Source: Halobacillus faecis (GTDB lineage Bacteria; Bacillota; Bacilli; Bacillales; Halobacillaceae). Taken from it: a DNA stretch of 64,000 nt. The DNA is taken from assembly GCF_007991335.1 (NCBI RefSeq), contig NZ_BJYD01000012.1, positions 62,001 through 126,000 of the forward strand, given 5' to 3'. Under the pieces are notes generated by a model, which was not told the origin of the DNA, did no database searches, and saw only the letters and a list, made by a program, of their open reading frames with translations. Shown one piece after another: positions 53,841 through 62,400 of the stretch (positions within the stretch are counted from its first letter, which is position 1; every line of letters starts with the position of its first letter). A program made the position numbers and the translations under genes.

Positions 53841-54320
53841 ATGAAGATATCGATCATTAGTGTTGGGAAGTTGAAGGAGAAATATTTGAAGCAGGGAATC
53901 GCAGAATATGTGAAACGACTAGGTCCCTATGCAAAAGTAGATGTCATTGAGGTCCCAGACGAAAAAGCACCAGAAAACTTAAGTGAAGCGCAAATGGTGG
54001 AAGTGAAACAAAAAGAAGGAGAACGCATTCTTTCAAAGATCTCGCAGGATACATATGTCATTACATTAGAAATTAAAGGCAAGCAGCTCACATCCGAGAA
54101 GCTGGCGAAGAAAATGGATGAGCTTGCTACGTACGGGAAGAGTAAAGTAGCGTTTGTGATTGGAGGTTCGCTTGGGTTGAGTAATGAGGTCCTGGAGCGA
54201 AGTGATTATGGGTTGTCGTTTTCGAACATGACGTTTCCGCACCAGTTGATGCGGTTGATGCTGGTTGAGCAGGTGTATCGTGCATTTAAGATTATCCGAA
54301 ACGAGCCATATCATAAGTAG
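53841..54320 (+). CDS. rlmH: 23S rRNA pseudouridine-1915 N3-methyltransferase RlmH
   Basis: 159-aa SPOUT enzyme that methylates pseudouridine 1915 in helix 69. [37 protein letters not shown] (SAM-binding knot) and the end [13 protein letters not shown] are near-invariant. ATG at 53841 follows GGAGGAATATGGC; the ORF extends 18 bases further without support. In B. subtilis it (yydA) follows htrC; the displacement marks the 38.4-53.8 kb stretch as inserted. Confidence 0.96.
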   Translation: MKISIISVGKLKEKYLKQGIAEYVKRLGPYAKVDVIEVPDEKAPENLSEAQMVEVKQKEGERILSKISQDTYVITLEIKGKQLTSEKLAKKMDELATYGKSKVAFVIGGSLGLSNEVLERSDYGLSFSNMTFPHQLMRLMLVEQVYRAFKIIRNEPYHK

Positions 54321-54656
54321 TAGTGAAACGAAGAATGGCTAAAAAATTATTATATTCAAGCGGATTTGCTGATAACAATGATTAATTAGAAAGGTTCACG
54401 AAATGATTAAGTGCGTTAATACTTGAGTATGTATTTATTATTCTCTTATAAGTGATATTATCCTAGAAGAACGAGAAAAACTTTCATGGAATTATCGACA
54501 AAAGTATATAATATATAGAAACTCTTAATACATTTAATATGTCAATTCAAGCTGAAATAAACAGAAAATTAATAGTTTTTCTCTCTAGAAAGTTATTACG
54601 CGAAAAGCTTGTAGAATCCTGTAAAACGATAAACCTAACTAATGACAGACTGTTCT
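54321..54656. other. AT-rich intergenic region before the M6 protease
   Basis: No gene seen. It is markedly AT-rich, holds TATAATATATAG (near 54509) as a possible -10 without a clear -35, and CTCTTATAAGTGAT (54443-54456), an exact 14-base match to the site before the DeoR-type gene. Confidence 0.4.
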
Positions 54657-54659
54657 GAT

Positions 54660-54681
54660 ATATTTGGAATGTACCAAATAT
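54660..54681. promoter_or_regulatory. Inverted repeat at the M6 protease leader
   Basis: ATATTTGG and CCAAATAT pair perfectly across AATGTA, two bases before AAAGGAG. It could be an operator or a hairpin near the ribosome site. Confidence 0.5.
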
Positions 54682-54696
54682 AAAGGAGTGGTAGGA

Positions 54697-56532
54697 TTGT
54701 TAAAAGCTCTATCAAAGATAGGTTTAGCTCTGGGACTTGCTGGAGGTGTAGCTGTTGCAGGATTCCAAATGAATGAAGGTCCTGCAACTAAGGAAACTAG
54801 CAGTGAATATGGTTTGAGTCCAGCTCATTACGTGGGGGCATCGCCAGATTTAGTAGAGAAGGCGAAAGAATTAGGGGTGGATGTTTCAAAAGCGGATCCC
54901 GCTGAAAAAATTGCAAATGCTGGAGCGAAATTTCAGCAGGCTGGTGACAATCATGTTGCCTACAATCAAACGACAGGTGATGTACCGGTACTAGTTTTAT
55001 TAGCCAAGTACAAAGATGGTGATGAGCCGATTGGTGATATGGAAGGTCAAATTCCAGCTGGATACTACGAGGATTTAATTTTTGGAGATGAGTATAACCC
55101 TTATGAATTAGATGTATTTAAGCAATATGATGGAGAAGATGTTCCAAAAGACCGTACAATGCAAAACGTTTATAAAGAATCTAGCAATGGGGCAGTTAAC
55201 CTCGTTCGAAAAGAAAACACTGACTTTGCCTGGGTTGAATTACCGAAAGGCGCTTCCTATTATTTAGATCAGGAAGGAACATATGCTGAGAATGGTACAT
55301 ACGTACTTGGAAATGCTAACGGTGATGCCCATACGGGTGAATTTATCCGTGATTTACTAAAAGCTGCCGATGATCAAGTGGATTTCTCCAAATATGCGGA
55401 AGATGGAGAAGTGCCAAACATTTTCGTCATTCATGAAGGAACGGGTGCTGAATTCAGCCGGGACCCTGCCCAGTTCTGGTCTCATAAATGGAACGTGTTA
55501 AGCGCCTTATACTTTGGAAAATATTATGAAACAGGAGTAACTGCTGAGAAGTATGAGGGATTATCTCAGGGTGAGTGGATTAATAAGACTGTCGCAAACG
55601 ATATGACCTATGATGGGGTTATAGTAAATAACTACAACATTCAGCCAGGGATTGGTGGAAATGTTGCTGGTTATGACTTTGTGAATGGTGGTTATGATGA
55701 AGCGTTAAAACAAGGTCCATACCCGGCACAAACAGGTGTGTACGCCCACGAATTCGGTCACGCTTTAGGCTTGCCGGATTTCTATGATACCGCTTACTCT
55801 TCTGAAGGTGTCGGAAACTACTCTATGATGGCAGGTGGATCTTGGATGCGCTATCCAAATGCTCCCCAATTCTCTGGAAACTCTCCTACTCACTTTGATC
55901 CTTTTTCGAAAATTTTCTTAGGATGGGCAAATCCGATTGCTGTAACAGCTGAAAATGGCGTGAAGGAGATAACGTTACCTTCTATAGATAAAGCTGAAGC
56001 TGATAATGGCATCGTGAAGATGGAAGTACCAGGGTCAAATGGTACAGAGTACTTCTTATTCGAAAATGTTCAACAAAGTGGATTTAACAAAGGACTAATC
56101 CGTCAAGGAGAGGAGTCTCACGGATTAGTCGCATGGCATGTTGATGAGAACATTATTGAATTGTATCAATCAACTGGCTTCCGTCCGAATAATGTTGAGA
56201 ATTGGATGAACAAGCGATTCCAGTATAATCAATCAGCTGTAGCGACTGATGGTACAGAGGTAACGCATTATGGTCTGTCTGTTCTTCAGGCTGATGGAAA
56301 ATATGACTTAGAGAAAAATGTGAACCGTGGAGATGCCGGTGACTTCTTTAAGACAGGTTCTAAATTAAAACCAAACTCTTCAAATGTTCATACTGGGTCA
56401 TACTATTTCTGGAAAGGCTATGGATCTACTCCAGCTGATTCAGGAATTCACGTAACAGATATCGTGGAAAACAAAGACGGTTCAATTTCTGCAAAATTCT
56501 ACTACAGTACAAATGAAGGAAAGAAAAAATAA
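54697..56532 (+). CDS. Secreted M6 metalloprotease (immune inhibitor A type)
   Basis: 611-aa zinc protease. Signal-like N-terminus (LKALSKIGLALGLAGGVAVAG), a propeptide (~40-110), and catalytic HEFGHALGLPD with His351, His355 and Asp361, the M6 HEXXHXXGXXD motif. Downstream SMMAGGSWM gives the Met turn. InhA proteases cut extracellular proteins and peptides; here a nutritional role is as likely as any. It is shorter than B. cereus InhA (~800 aa) and ends without the usual C-terminal beta domains. TTG at 54697 is chosen because AAAGGAG lies nine bases upstream. Confidence 0.9.
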   Translation: MLKALSKIGLALGLAGGVAVAGFQMNEGPATKETSSEYGLSPAHYVGASPDLVEKAKELGVDVSKADPAEKIANAGAKFQQAGDNHVAYNQTTGDVPVLVLLAKYKDGDEPIGDMEGQIPAGYYEDLIFGDEYNPYELDVFKQYDGEDVPKDRTMQNVYKESSNGAVNLVRKENTDFAWVELPKGASYYLDQEGTYAENGTYVLGNANGDAHTGEFIRDLLKAADDQVDFSKYAEDGEVPNIFVIHEGTGAEFSRDPAQFWSHKWNVLSALYFGKYYETGVTAEKYEGLSQGEWINKTVANDMTYDGVIVNNYNIQPGIGGNVAGYDFVNGGYDEALKQGPYPAQTGVYAHEFGHALGLPDFYDTAYSSEGVGNYSMMAGGSWMRYPNAPQFSGNSPTHFDPFSKIFLGWANPIAVTAENGVKEITLPSIDKAEADNGIVKMEVPGSNGTEYFLFENVQQSGFNKGLIRQGEESHGLVAWHVDENIIELYQSTGFRPNNVENWMNKRFQYNQSAVATDGTEVTHYGLSVLQADGKYDLEKNVNRGDAGDFFKTGSKLKPNSSNVHTGSYYFWKGYGSTPADSGIHVTDIVENKDGSISAKFYYSTNEGKKK

Positions 56533-56544
56533 ATAATCCAACCA

Positions 56545-56581
56545 AATTCTGAGTCTAGCAAATGCTAGACTCAGAATTTTT
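56545..56581 (+). terminator. Intrinsic terminator after M6 protease
   Basis: AAATTCTGAGTCTAGCA and TGCTAGACTCAGAATTT pair around AA, then T. Confidence 0.9.
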
Positions 56582-56650
56582 AATTAGTCTTATAAATTTA
56601 AGGGTCTTATTCAAAGAAGCTTTCATATTATCATAAACTGTAAAACAAAA

Positions 56651-56690
56651 GTTTAAGTGGGGATAGAAAATCTTCTATCCCCACTTAAAC
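56651..56690 (-). terminator. Long hairpin, terminator of the MCP operon
   Basis: GTTTAAGTGGGGATAGAA pairs perfectly (18 bp) with its complement across AATC; on the minus strand it is followed by TTTTGTTTTAC. Confidence 0.8.
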
Positions 56691-56720
56691 GATAATGATA
56701 TATCTTATGGAAAGTGAAGG

Positions 56721-57944
56721 TTAGGAGCTAACTTTCTCTTCCTTACGCTTGTTTATTTCACTAGGCCTTAACCAACGAACATTTTCTGTGTTCGATCTAT
56801 ACTGCTGGAGAGTTTTTTTCACTTCTTGGATGTGCTGTGTCATCGTCATAGCTGTCATGTCCAGTTCCATCATAGTAGCTTGCTGTTCCATAATTTTTTC
56901 TGAAGATCCTTCGGTGTGTGCAGAAAGTTGAACGGTCAATTCATGAATGGCATTAAATTTATTCTGCGTTGCCTGTTTTTCTTCCAAGACTTCATCGGAA
57001 AGGGCTTGAACTTGAGTCGATTGATGATAGAGGATTGAAATATTACCCAACACCTCGTCAAAGATCTGGGTCATTTCTTCTGCTTTTTCTTTCCCCACAT
57101 ATAATGTTATGGTTTCGGTTTGATACGACTGCTTTTGCTCTGCAATGCTGTGATTGACATGACTGATTACCGTCTCAATATCGCTTGCACTCTCTTTCAC
57201 CTGGGCGGAAAGCTTTCGTATTTCATCAGCGACCACGCCAAATCCTCTCCCATGCTCACCAGCTCGAGCGGCCTCGATGGATGCATTCAAAGCTAGTAGG
57301 TTGGTTTGGTTTGAAATATATTCAATGGATCCGAGAGCCTCTGTGACCTTTTTCATTTGAGAAAGTAGTCTCTCATTAAAATTTCCAAACTGCTCTGTGG
57401 CGTGAAGGATTTCTGAGAAGACAGCATTGAATTCATCGACTTTTTCTTTCCCGCTGGTCGAGAGGTTGCGTACGGTTTTAGAGGTCTCCGCAGATGTCTT
57501 GATCGTGTTTCCTAAAGAGTCAATCATACCCTGGATGGTTTCCATTTGTTTTTGAAAATCGTTGAGATGATCTTGTTCGGTTTGAATGTTCTCTACCATT
57601 GTCATTAGTTGTTGGTTGACTTGTTCGGATGTTTCCGAAGACTGTTGGTTCATTGTATTCAAATGTTCACTGTGAGCTTCTATATGTCTCAACTCTTCCA
57701 ATGAAGCAGTGATCGACTGATGGTCCACTGTTGGCAAAGCTTCTGCCTGAATATCTTCGACATGGCTCTCTTTTTTTCTTCTCATCTCTAACCAATAGGA
57801 GGATGCGATAAGGGTACTGATTATCAAGAATCCTACGCCACTTAACAGGGGCGACAAGAAAAAAGGCATAGAGAAACTCCCAACTCCATACACGAAGATG
57901 ACCATTGCGTGAAACCATGGGGATTGGATCGTATTCTTTTTCAT
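56721..57944 (-). CDS. Methyl-accepting chemotaxis-type protein without a periplasmic sensor
   Basis: 407 aa. Two close hydrophobic helices (~13-32 and ~35-51) with almost no outer loop, then a long coiled-coil cytoplasmic part with the hairpin tip [28 protein letters not shown] that binds CheA/CheW. HAMP is not evident and the signal input must come from the membrane or a partner. It overlaps the RibU-like gene by four bases, so the two are made together; the DICT-like gene is first in the operon. Confidence 0.9.
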   Translation of the reverse strand: MKKNTIQSPWFHAMVIFVYGVGSFSMPFFLSPLLSGVGFLIISTLIASSYWLEMRRKKESHVEDIQAEALPTVDHQSITASLEELRHIEAHSEHLNTMNQQSSETSEQVNQQLMTMVENIQTEQDHLNDFQKQMETIQGMIDSLGNTIKTSAETSKTVRNLSTSGKEKVDEFNAVFSEILHATEQFGNFNERLLSQMKKVTEALGSIEYISNQTNLLALNASIEAARAGEHGRGFGVVADEIRKLSAQVKESASDIETVISHVNHSIAEQKQSYQTETITLYVGKEKAEEMTQIFDEVLGNISILYHQSTQVQALSDEVLEEKQATQNKFNAIHELTVQLSAHTEGSSEKIMEQQATMMELDMTAMTMTQHIQEVKKTLQQYRSNTENVRWLRPSEINKRKEEKVSS

Positions 57945-58552
57945 GCGGCTAGATTCTTCCTTCCTGGTTGGATGATGCGTTGTAAACGTAAAGAGAAAGG
58001 GAGCCCAATAGAATAGACCATGGCAACTTTTATTAAATTAAAAGGAAGAATAACGAAAAGAACGGCTGTCGTAAAGTCTGTGGCCATTGGGTTGAACTGG
58101 GTGAACCCTTCTACATATTGTGCTTCACTGATTCCCATGAGATTCATGATCGAAGGCAGGATAAAGTAGTAATTCAAGAGATACATAGATGTTATAAAAA
58201 GAAGCACAGATAAGATGTAACTGCTTATATGGATCTTTTTTCTAAAGTGGTAAAATGCCCCAATTAATCCTACCATTAAAGACCCTGATAAAAAGTTGGC
58301 GATTTGCCCTACGGGTAACCCAACGTAGCTGCCATGGGATATGTAGTCCACGATGTTTTTTAAGAACTGAATGAGAATCCCTGCTACAGGTCCGAGTGTG
58401 ATCGCTCCGACTAAGGCTGGAATATCACTCACATCCAAAGTGAGAAAGGGAGGGAAGAATGGGACGGGAAACTTGATGTAATAAAGTAAAACACTGATGG
58501 CAGACAAAATACCGATGGTTGTCATACGTTGTAATTTGGACGGTGTGGTCAT
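57941..58552 (-). CDS. ECF transporter S component, RibU-like
   Basis: ~203-aa, six-helix S component. [39 protein letters not shown] is close to the RibU riboflavin-binding pattern (F-D-SDIPALIG, GP-AG, E-KNLL), so a flavin or related vitamin is the probable ligand. No EcfA or EcfT gene is nearby; it could use a shared energising module or act as a sensor. The start is uncertain: ATG 58552 is 12 bases after AAGGAG, ATG 58564 touches it. Four-base overlap with the MCP gene. Confidence 0.75.
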   Translation of the reverse strand: MTTPSKLQRMTTIGILSAISVLLYYIKFPVPFFPPFLTLDVSDIPALVGAITLGPVAGILIQFLKNIVDYISHGSYVGLPVGQIANFLSGSLMVGLIGAFYHFRKKIHISSYILSVLLFITSMYLLNYYFILPSIMNLMGISEAQYVEGFTQFNPMATDFTTAVLFVILPFNLIKVAMVYSIGLPFSLRLQRIIQPGRKNLAA

Positions 58553-58614
58553 GTGGGTGTTCATCTCCTTAAATAAAATAAAGAGGAGAGATGCCTTCCC
58601 CCCTCCAGGAATTT

Positions 58615-59166
58615 TCAAGCAAGTTCTGTGATGGGCTTCGTATGTTTCTCCAATAAGCTGGACGCATGGTTAATGACTTTGGGGCTGGAAGATTTAGCGC
58701 CTCTAAAATTACGTCCTTCCTCTACTTCGTGGACTCCAAATCCATCCAAATCATAAGCAACCATCATGGATTTAAAGTTTGGAGCGTCAATGACGAGAAA
58801 CCATTCTCTGACTAATTCACTGTTTGGTGGTAGGGCAATGTAATGGATGCCGTCATTTGGATCGACAGGTGCATCCTCTTCGCCAAATATGTACACATTG
58901 GAGTATTCGGTCATCGCCTGGAAGCGTTCAATCACATTTTTAGCCCGAGAAAACTTTTGAAATCCGGCGTAAACATTCCCTTTTAACTTTTTCATCAAGA
59001 CCATGTTTTCCATCATCAAGCACATGTACTCCAGCTGGGGAACTTTAGATTCGAATTTAATTGAGCTCGCTTGCATCCGGGAAAGGTGTGCATTTCCAAG
59101 GTTCTGCGTTTCCCCTTCTACAGCTCCAAAGCATTCATTGAATAAAGATAGCTCTTTAATGTTCAT
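58615..59166 (-). CDS. DICT-like sensory domain protein
   Basis: 183 aa, soluble, no other domain. The pattern FQKFSRAKNVIERFQAMTEYSNVYIFGEEDAP, then ALPPNSELVREWFLVIDAPNFKSMMVAYDLDG fits the DICT sensory domain known from diguanylate cyclases and kinases; this assignment is from memory of the motif and is moderate. CAGGAGG precedes the ATG. A sigma-B-type promoter lies 89-113 bases upstream. First gene of a three-gene operon with the RibU-like and MCP genes. Confidence 0.55.
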   Translation of the reverse strand: MNIKELSLFNECFGAVEGETQNLGNAHLSRMQASSIKFESKVPQLEYMCLMMENMVLMKKLKGNVYAGFQKFSRAKNVIERFQAMTEYSNVYIFGEEDAPVDPNDGIHYIALPPNSELVREWFLVIDAPNFKSMMVAYDLDGFGVHEVEEGRNFRGAKSSSPKVINHASSLLEKHTKPITELA

Positions 59167-59254
59167 ATGATTATCCTCCTGGTAAAAATGTTTTATTTTA
59201 TCCTTAATCCCAAATGGATCAGATATAAAAAATAGGACTTCTGATGGATAACTT

Positions 59255-59279
59255 ATACCCTGTAAAACCCTAGGTAAAC
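59255..59279 (-). promoter_or_regulatory. Sigma-B promoter of the DICT-ribU-MCP operon
   Basis: Minus strand GTTTAC, 13-base spacer, GGGTAT: nearly the sigma-B consensus GTTTAA-N12/15-GGGTAT. Confidence 0.7.
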
Positions 59280-59426
59280 GTTATTTTGGAATAATTATTT
59301 TTTTAAGTGGGTAGGTGATATCCCAAAGAGTCGGTATTAGCCGCGTAAGATAGCCTTGTAGCGATCATAAAATTGGGAAGGCGCATCCATTCTTACGTAT
59401 ATTGATTAATAAAGGAGTGATACCTT

Positions 59427-60698
59427 ATGGATGGAAAAGATGCTACAAGTATCTTCAAACGTTTCCTGCCTCCCACAGCCACCATGGCTCATCTTGCAAT
59501 ACCCAGCCCCAAGCCGGCCGTATTAAGCACTGATCATGATGGGGATGGAGTCCTGGAGATCGCAGGCATCTACTATTGGCGCGGTGAAAACTATCTGATG
59601 ATTTTGAAGCAAGAACCGAATGGATGGTACGTCGCTGACACGAAAAAAGGTAAAGGGTATGGCATCAAGTCCTTAGGGGCGGCTCCACTAAAAAACAGAA
59701 ACGAATACAACATCCTTGTCGGTTGGCAAGTAGGATCCATTTGGGCAGACCTGAGCGTTTACCAATGGGAAAATCGAGGGTTTAAAGATTTAGTTAAAGG
59801 TCATCAATACTTCAGTATGATTGATGTGGAGGACATGGATCCCGGTCCAGAAGGAGACGGACTTTACGAAATCGCTCTATGGAAGCATGATACCGGTTTG
59901 GCTTTCAGTGTAGAGGTTTTTCGTTTAGGTCGTGAAGGGTTTGAGAGGGCGAGAGACGTGTATCCCTCTTATTTTAAAAAGGTGGAGCAGTATTACAGCG
60001 CCCTTTTAAGAGAATATGATTCTTCTACGTATTGGTATTATTTAGCTGATGCCCAAATAAAGTTAGGACGTAAATCGGAAGCTCACAAGTCTATTGCTCG
60101 TGCTTTAGCATTTGAATATCCCTATCCTTCAAGGGATGAACTCATGAATATAAAAAGGAGTCTTTGTGAGTATAAAGATTTTTCCAATAAAAAAGGGATC
60201 GATTTTTCTTCGCTCACCTATGTTTGTTCAGAAACAGAAAGGGATCTAAAATTGGAAGCTGCTATTGAAGGGGAATATAATTTCAAACTATCTGAAGAAA
60301 ACATCAGATATTATTATAATAGAATCGATTTGAATAACGATGGGGAACAAGAGGTTTTCGTTTTTTTAGTTGGACCATTGGTCTGTGGAACGGGTGGATG
60401 CAGTGCTGTCATTCTTAAAGAACAAGAGGGTGCCTATCAAGTACTTTCTCGATTCTCCCTTGTTAGGAACCCAGTCATTGTATCCAATACAACGACTAAG
60501 GCCTATAGGGATCTGATTATGTATGTGACTGGAGGGGGAATGGAAGACTTTTTCGCTCAGGTTAAGTTTGATGGTAAAACCTATCCTCTGAACCCATCTG
60601 TCCAGCCGAAAGTCACACCGGGAACTAAAGTGGAAGGGGTAGCTATTGTGGCCGACGACTTGGCGAAGAGCAAAGGGATTCAATTGAAGGTAGAGTGA
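59427..60698 (+). CDS. Unrecognised protein with calcium-loop motifs and a TPR-like segment
   Basis: 423 aa, no signal peptide or membrane helix. Three acidic loops followed by hydrophobic strands look like FG-GAP/VCBS calcium loops: TDHDGDGVLEIAGIY (Asp36, 38, 40), DVEDMDPGPEGDGLYEIALW near 143-162, and DLNNDGEQEVFVF near 300. Between them YWYYLADAQIKLGRKSEAHKSIARAL (~205-230) is like a tetratricopeptide repeat. Two C-terminal Cys lie in VCGTGGCSAV. Strong AAAGGAGTG. Divergent from the DICT operon; function unknown. Confidence 0.7.
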   Translation: MDGKDATSIFKRFLPPTATMAHLAIPSPKPAVLSTDHDGDGVLEIAGIYYWRGENYLMILKQEPNGWYVADTKKGKGYGIKSLGAAPLKNRNEYNILVGWQVGSIWADLSVYQWENRGFKDLVKGHQYFSMIDVEDMDPGPEGDGLYEIALWKHDTGLAFSVEVFRLGREGFERARDVYPSYFKKVEQYYSALLREYDSSTYWYYLADAQIKLGRKSEAHKSIARALAFEYPYPSRDELMNIKRSLCEYKDFSNKKGIDFSSLTYVCSETERDLKLEAAIEGEYNFKLSEENIRYYYNRIDLNNDGEQEVFVFLVGPLVCGTGGCSAVILKEQEGAYQVLSRFSLVRNPVIVSNTTTKAYRDLIMYVTGGGMEDFFAQVKFDGKTYPLNPSVQPKVTPGTKVEGVAIVADDLAKSKGIQLKVE

Positions 60699-60704
60699 AA
60701 AATA

Positions 60705-60743
60705 AAAAGTGCCTGCTCCCCATTAAGGGAACAGGCACTTTTT
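60705..60743 (+). terminator. Intrinsic terminator
   Basis: AAAGTGCCTG.TCCC and GGGA.CAGGCACTTT pair around CATTAA, then T. Confidence 0.9.
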
Positions 60744-60752
60744 ATCGGTCAT

Positions 60753-60863
60753 TCACAACCGCTTGGCTTGGGTCGAGTTTCCCACTTCTTCTGATGTCAT
60801 CACCGACTCATCTTTATTGTAGAAAATTTTAAACCCACCATACGGGCGGAATGTCGCGCACAT
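60753..60863 (-). CDS. Possible 36-aa ORF or gene remnant
   Basis: Frame begins MCATFRPYGGFKIFYNKDESV and ends in AKRL. Codon choice looks gene-like, but there is no ribosome site, so a decayed gene end is as likely as a small gene. It is the only coding hint in the 370-base gap before cidA, which otherwise holds a weak CCTGCT/AGCAGG hairpin with ATTTTT (60959-60996). Confidence 0.25.
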   Translation of the reverse strand: MCATFRPYGGFKIFYNKDESVMTSEEVGNSTQAKRL

Positions 60864-61068
60864 ATCTTGAAAAGATAATTACGAAATAATATAGAAGAAT
60901 ATTATCATATCGTCCATGATCTAAACTTCATGTAATGGGGATAAATGTCCCTACGCTTCCTGCTGTAAAGCCAGTAAGCAAGGAAAGCAGGATTTTTGTA
61001 TGCTCTTCACATTCCTATATAATAAAAGAATAAAGCTTCCATCTCACAACTAGAAAGAAGGATCACAC

Positions 61069-61440
61069 GTGTCAAAAGCAGTCACTATCATTGTGCAAAT
61101 TGCAGGGTTATATATCATCTACCTGCTCGGAACACTCATACAGAATACATTCAACCTATTCATCCCAGGCAGCGTCATCGGCCTGGTTATCTTGTTTGCG
61201 TTCCTTTCTCTCAAACTCCTCCCCGAAAAATGGTTTAAACAGGGGGTAGGGTTCATGATCAAACACCTCCCGTTCTTTTTCATACCGGCAACTGTTGGGG
61301 TTATGAGCTATGCGTATGTTTTTGAAGGAAAAGGGGTTTTGTTAGTTTTCATCGGCCTATTGAGTACAGCCTTGGTGATGGGGATTTCAGGGGTAGTTGC
61401 CCAATGGATGGCAAGAAGGAGGGAGGCTGCTCATGAATAG
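61069..61440 (+). CDS. Holin-like protein CidA/LrgA family
   Basis: 123-aa membrane protein with four helices; IAGLYIIYLLGTLIQNTFNLFIPGSVIGLVILFAFLSLKLL is the family signature. CidA/LrgA proteins control murein hydrolase activity and cell death in Staphylococcus and pyruvate uptake in others. Start is GTG at 61069. Its end overlaps the LrgB-type gene by eight bases. Which of the Cid or Lrg types it is cannot be said. Confidence 0.88.
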   Translation: MSKAVTIIVQIAGLYIIYLLGTLIQNTFNLFIPGSVIGLVILFAFLSLKLLPEKWFKQGVGFMIKHLPFFFIPATVGVMSYAYVFEGKGVLLVFIGLLSTALVMGISGVVAQWMARRREAAHE

Positions 61441-62122
61441 TCTTCTTCTGGCTTCGGTTATGATCCTCCTGACAATTCTTATCTATCAGGGAGCATTGTT
61501 CGTTTACCGCAGATTTCGCCGCATCTATACGGCCCCGATCATTCTGTCGACCGTAACTATCATCATTCTTTTACTGGTGTTCGGTCTTTCCTATGATACG
61601 TATATGCTTGGCGGCAGGTGGATCGATCATTTGCTTGGGCCTGCAGTCGTTGCGCTTGCTTTCCCGCTTTACCAGTACCGTGACCTTTTGAAAAAGATGC
61701 TTCTGCCAATTTTAGTAGGAACTTCAGTTGGAGCGTTTATCGGGGTGACTTCTGGCCTTCTGCTCAGCAAGTGGGCGGGCTTCAGTGAGTTGATCATTCA
61801 CTCGATCGTTCCGAAATCGGTGACAACACCTGTCGCAATGTCGATTGCGGAATCAAGCGGTGGCGTCATGCCGCTCGCGGCTGTTTTTGTCATGATTGCA
61901 GGAATAGGCGGGGTGCTGATTCACCCTGTGGTCATGCGCTTTTCCCGTTTGACCCATCCGCTTGGAAAAGGGGTCGGGATGGGGAGTGCCTCCCATGCAA
62001 TCGGAACAGCGACATCAATGGAGCGGGATCCACTTGAAGGTTCTGTCAGTACGATTGCGATGGTGTTGAGTGCCGTTATTGTATCTGTGCTGGCTCCTGG
62101 ATTAACGTTATTGTTCATGTGA
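61433..62122 (+). CDS. CidB/LrgB family membrane protein
   Basis: 229-aa partner of the holin-like protein. IVPKSVTTPVAMSIAESSGG and GVGMGSASHAIGTATSMERDPLEGS are family hallmarks. ATG at 61433 follows AGGAGGGAGG and overlaps the cidA stop; a 12-codon longer frame inside cidA has no support. Operon of two, closed by a terminator. Confidence 0.9.
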   Translation: MNSLLLASVMILLTILIYQGALFVYRRFRRIYTAPIILSTVTIIILLLVFGLSYDTYMLGGRWIDHLLGPAVVALAFPLYQYRDLLKKMLLPILVGTSVGAFIGVTSGLLLSKWAGFSELIIHSIVPKSVTTPVAMSIAESSGGVMPLAAVFVMIAGIGGVLIHPVVMRFSRLTHPLGKGVGMGSASHAIGTATSMERDPLEGSVSTIAMVLSAVIVSVLAPGLTLLFM

Positions 62123-62163
62123 AAAAAGTGTCTGCTTCTCTTAAGAGCGCAGACACTTTTTTA
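62122..62163 (+). terminator. Intrinsic terminator after cidB
   Basis: AAAAAAGTGTCTGC and GCAGACACTTTTTT pair around a 13-base loop that itself pairs (GCTTCTC..). Confidence 0.9.
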
Positions 62164-62400
62164 TTATTTCGTTCAGGTGAAAATCTGACCTCAAGAAGAG
62201 AAGTAGTGAGAAAAAAAAATCACTGTGCTGAACACCACTCCCCTTATTTGAATAGGCTGATGGTGCGTTGTTTTCTTTCCCTCAGGAAAGTTTCCCTGCG
62301 AAACGCTAACGTAAGGGCTTCCAAATATTTTAATTTTTCGATAATAGTGATACACTGAACATAGATAAAAATATCTGATAATAGGGAGAATGAAAGGGAA

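Noticed and set aside
59427-60698. Secreted FG-GAP adhesin
   Set aside because: No signal peptide or anchor in the chosen frame, and no better start upstream.
62294-62310. cre box before mqo (around GAAACGCTAACG)
   Set aside because: Core is fair but four of fourteen positions fail.
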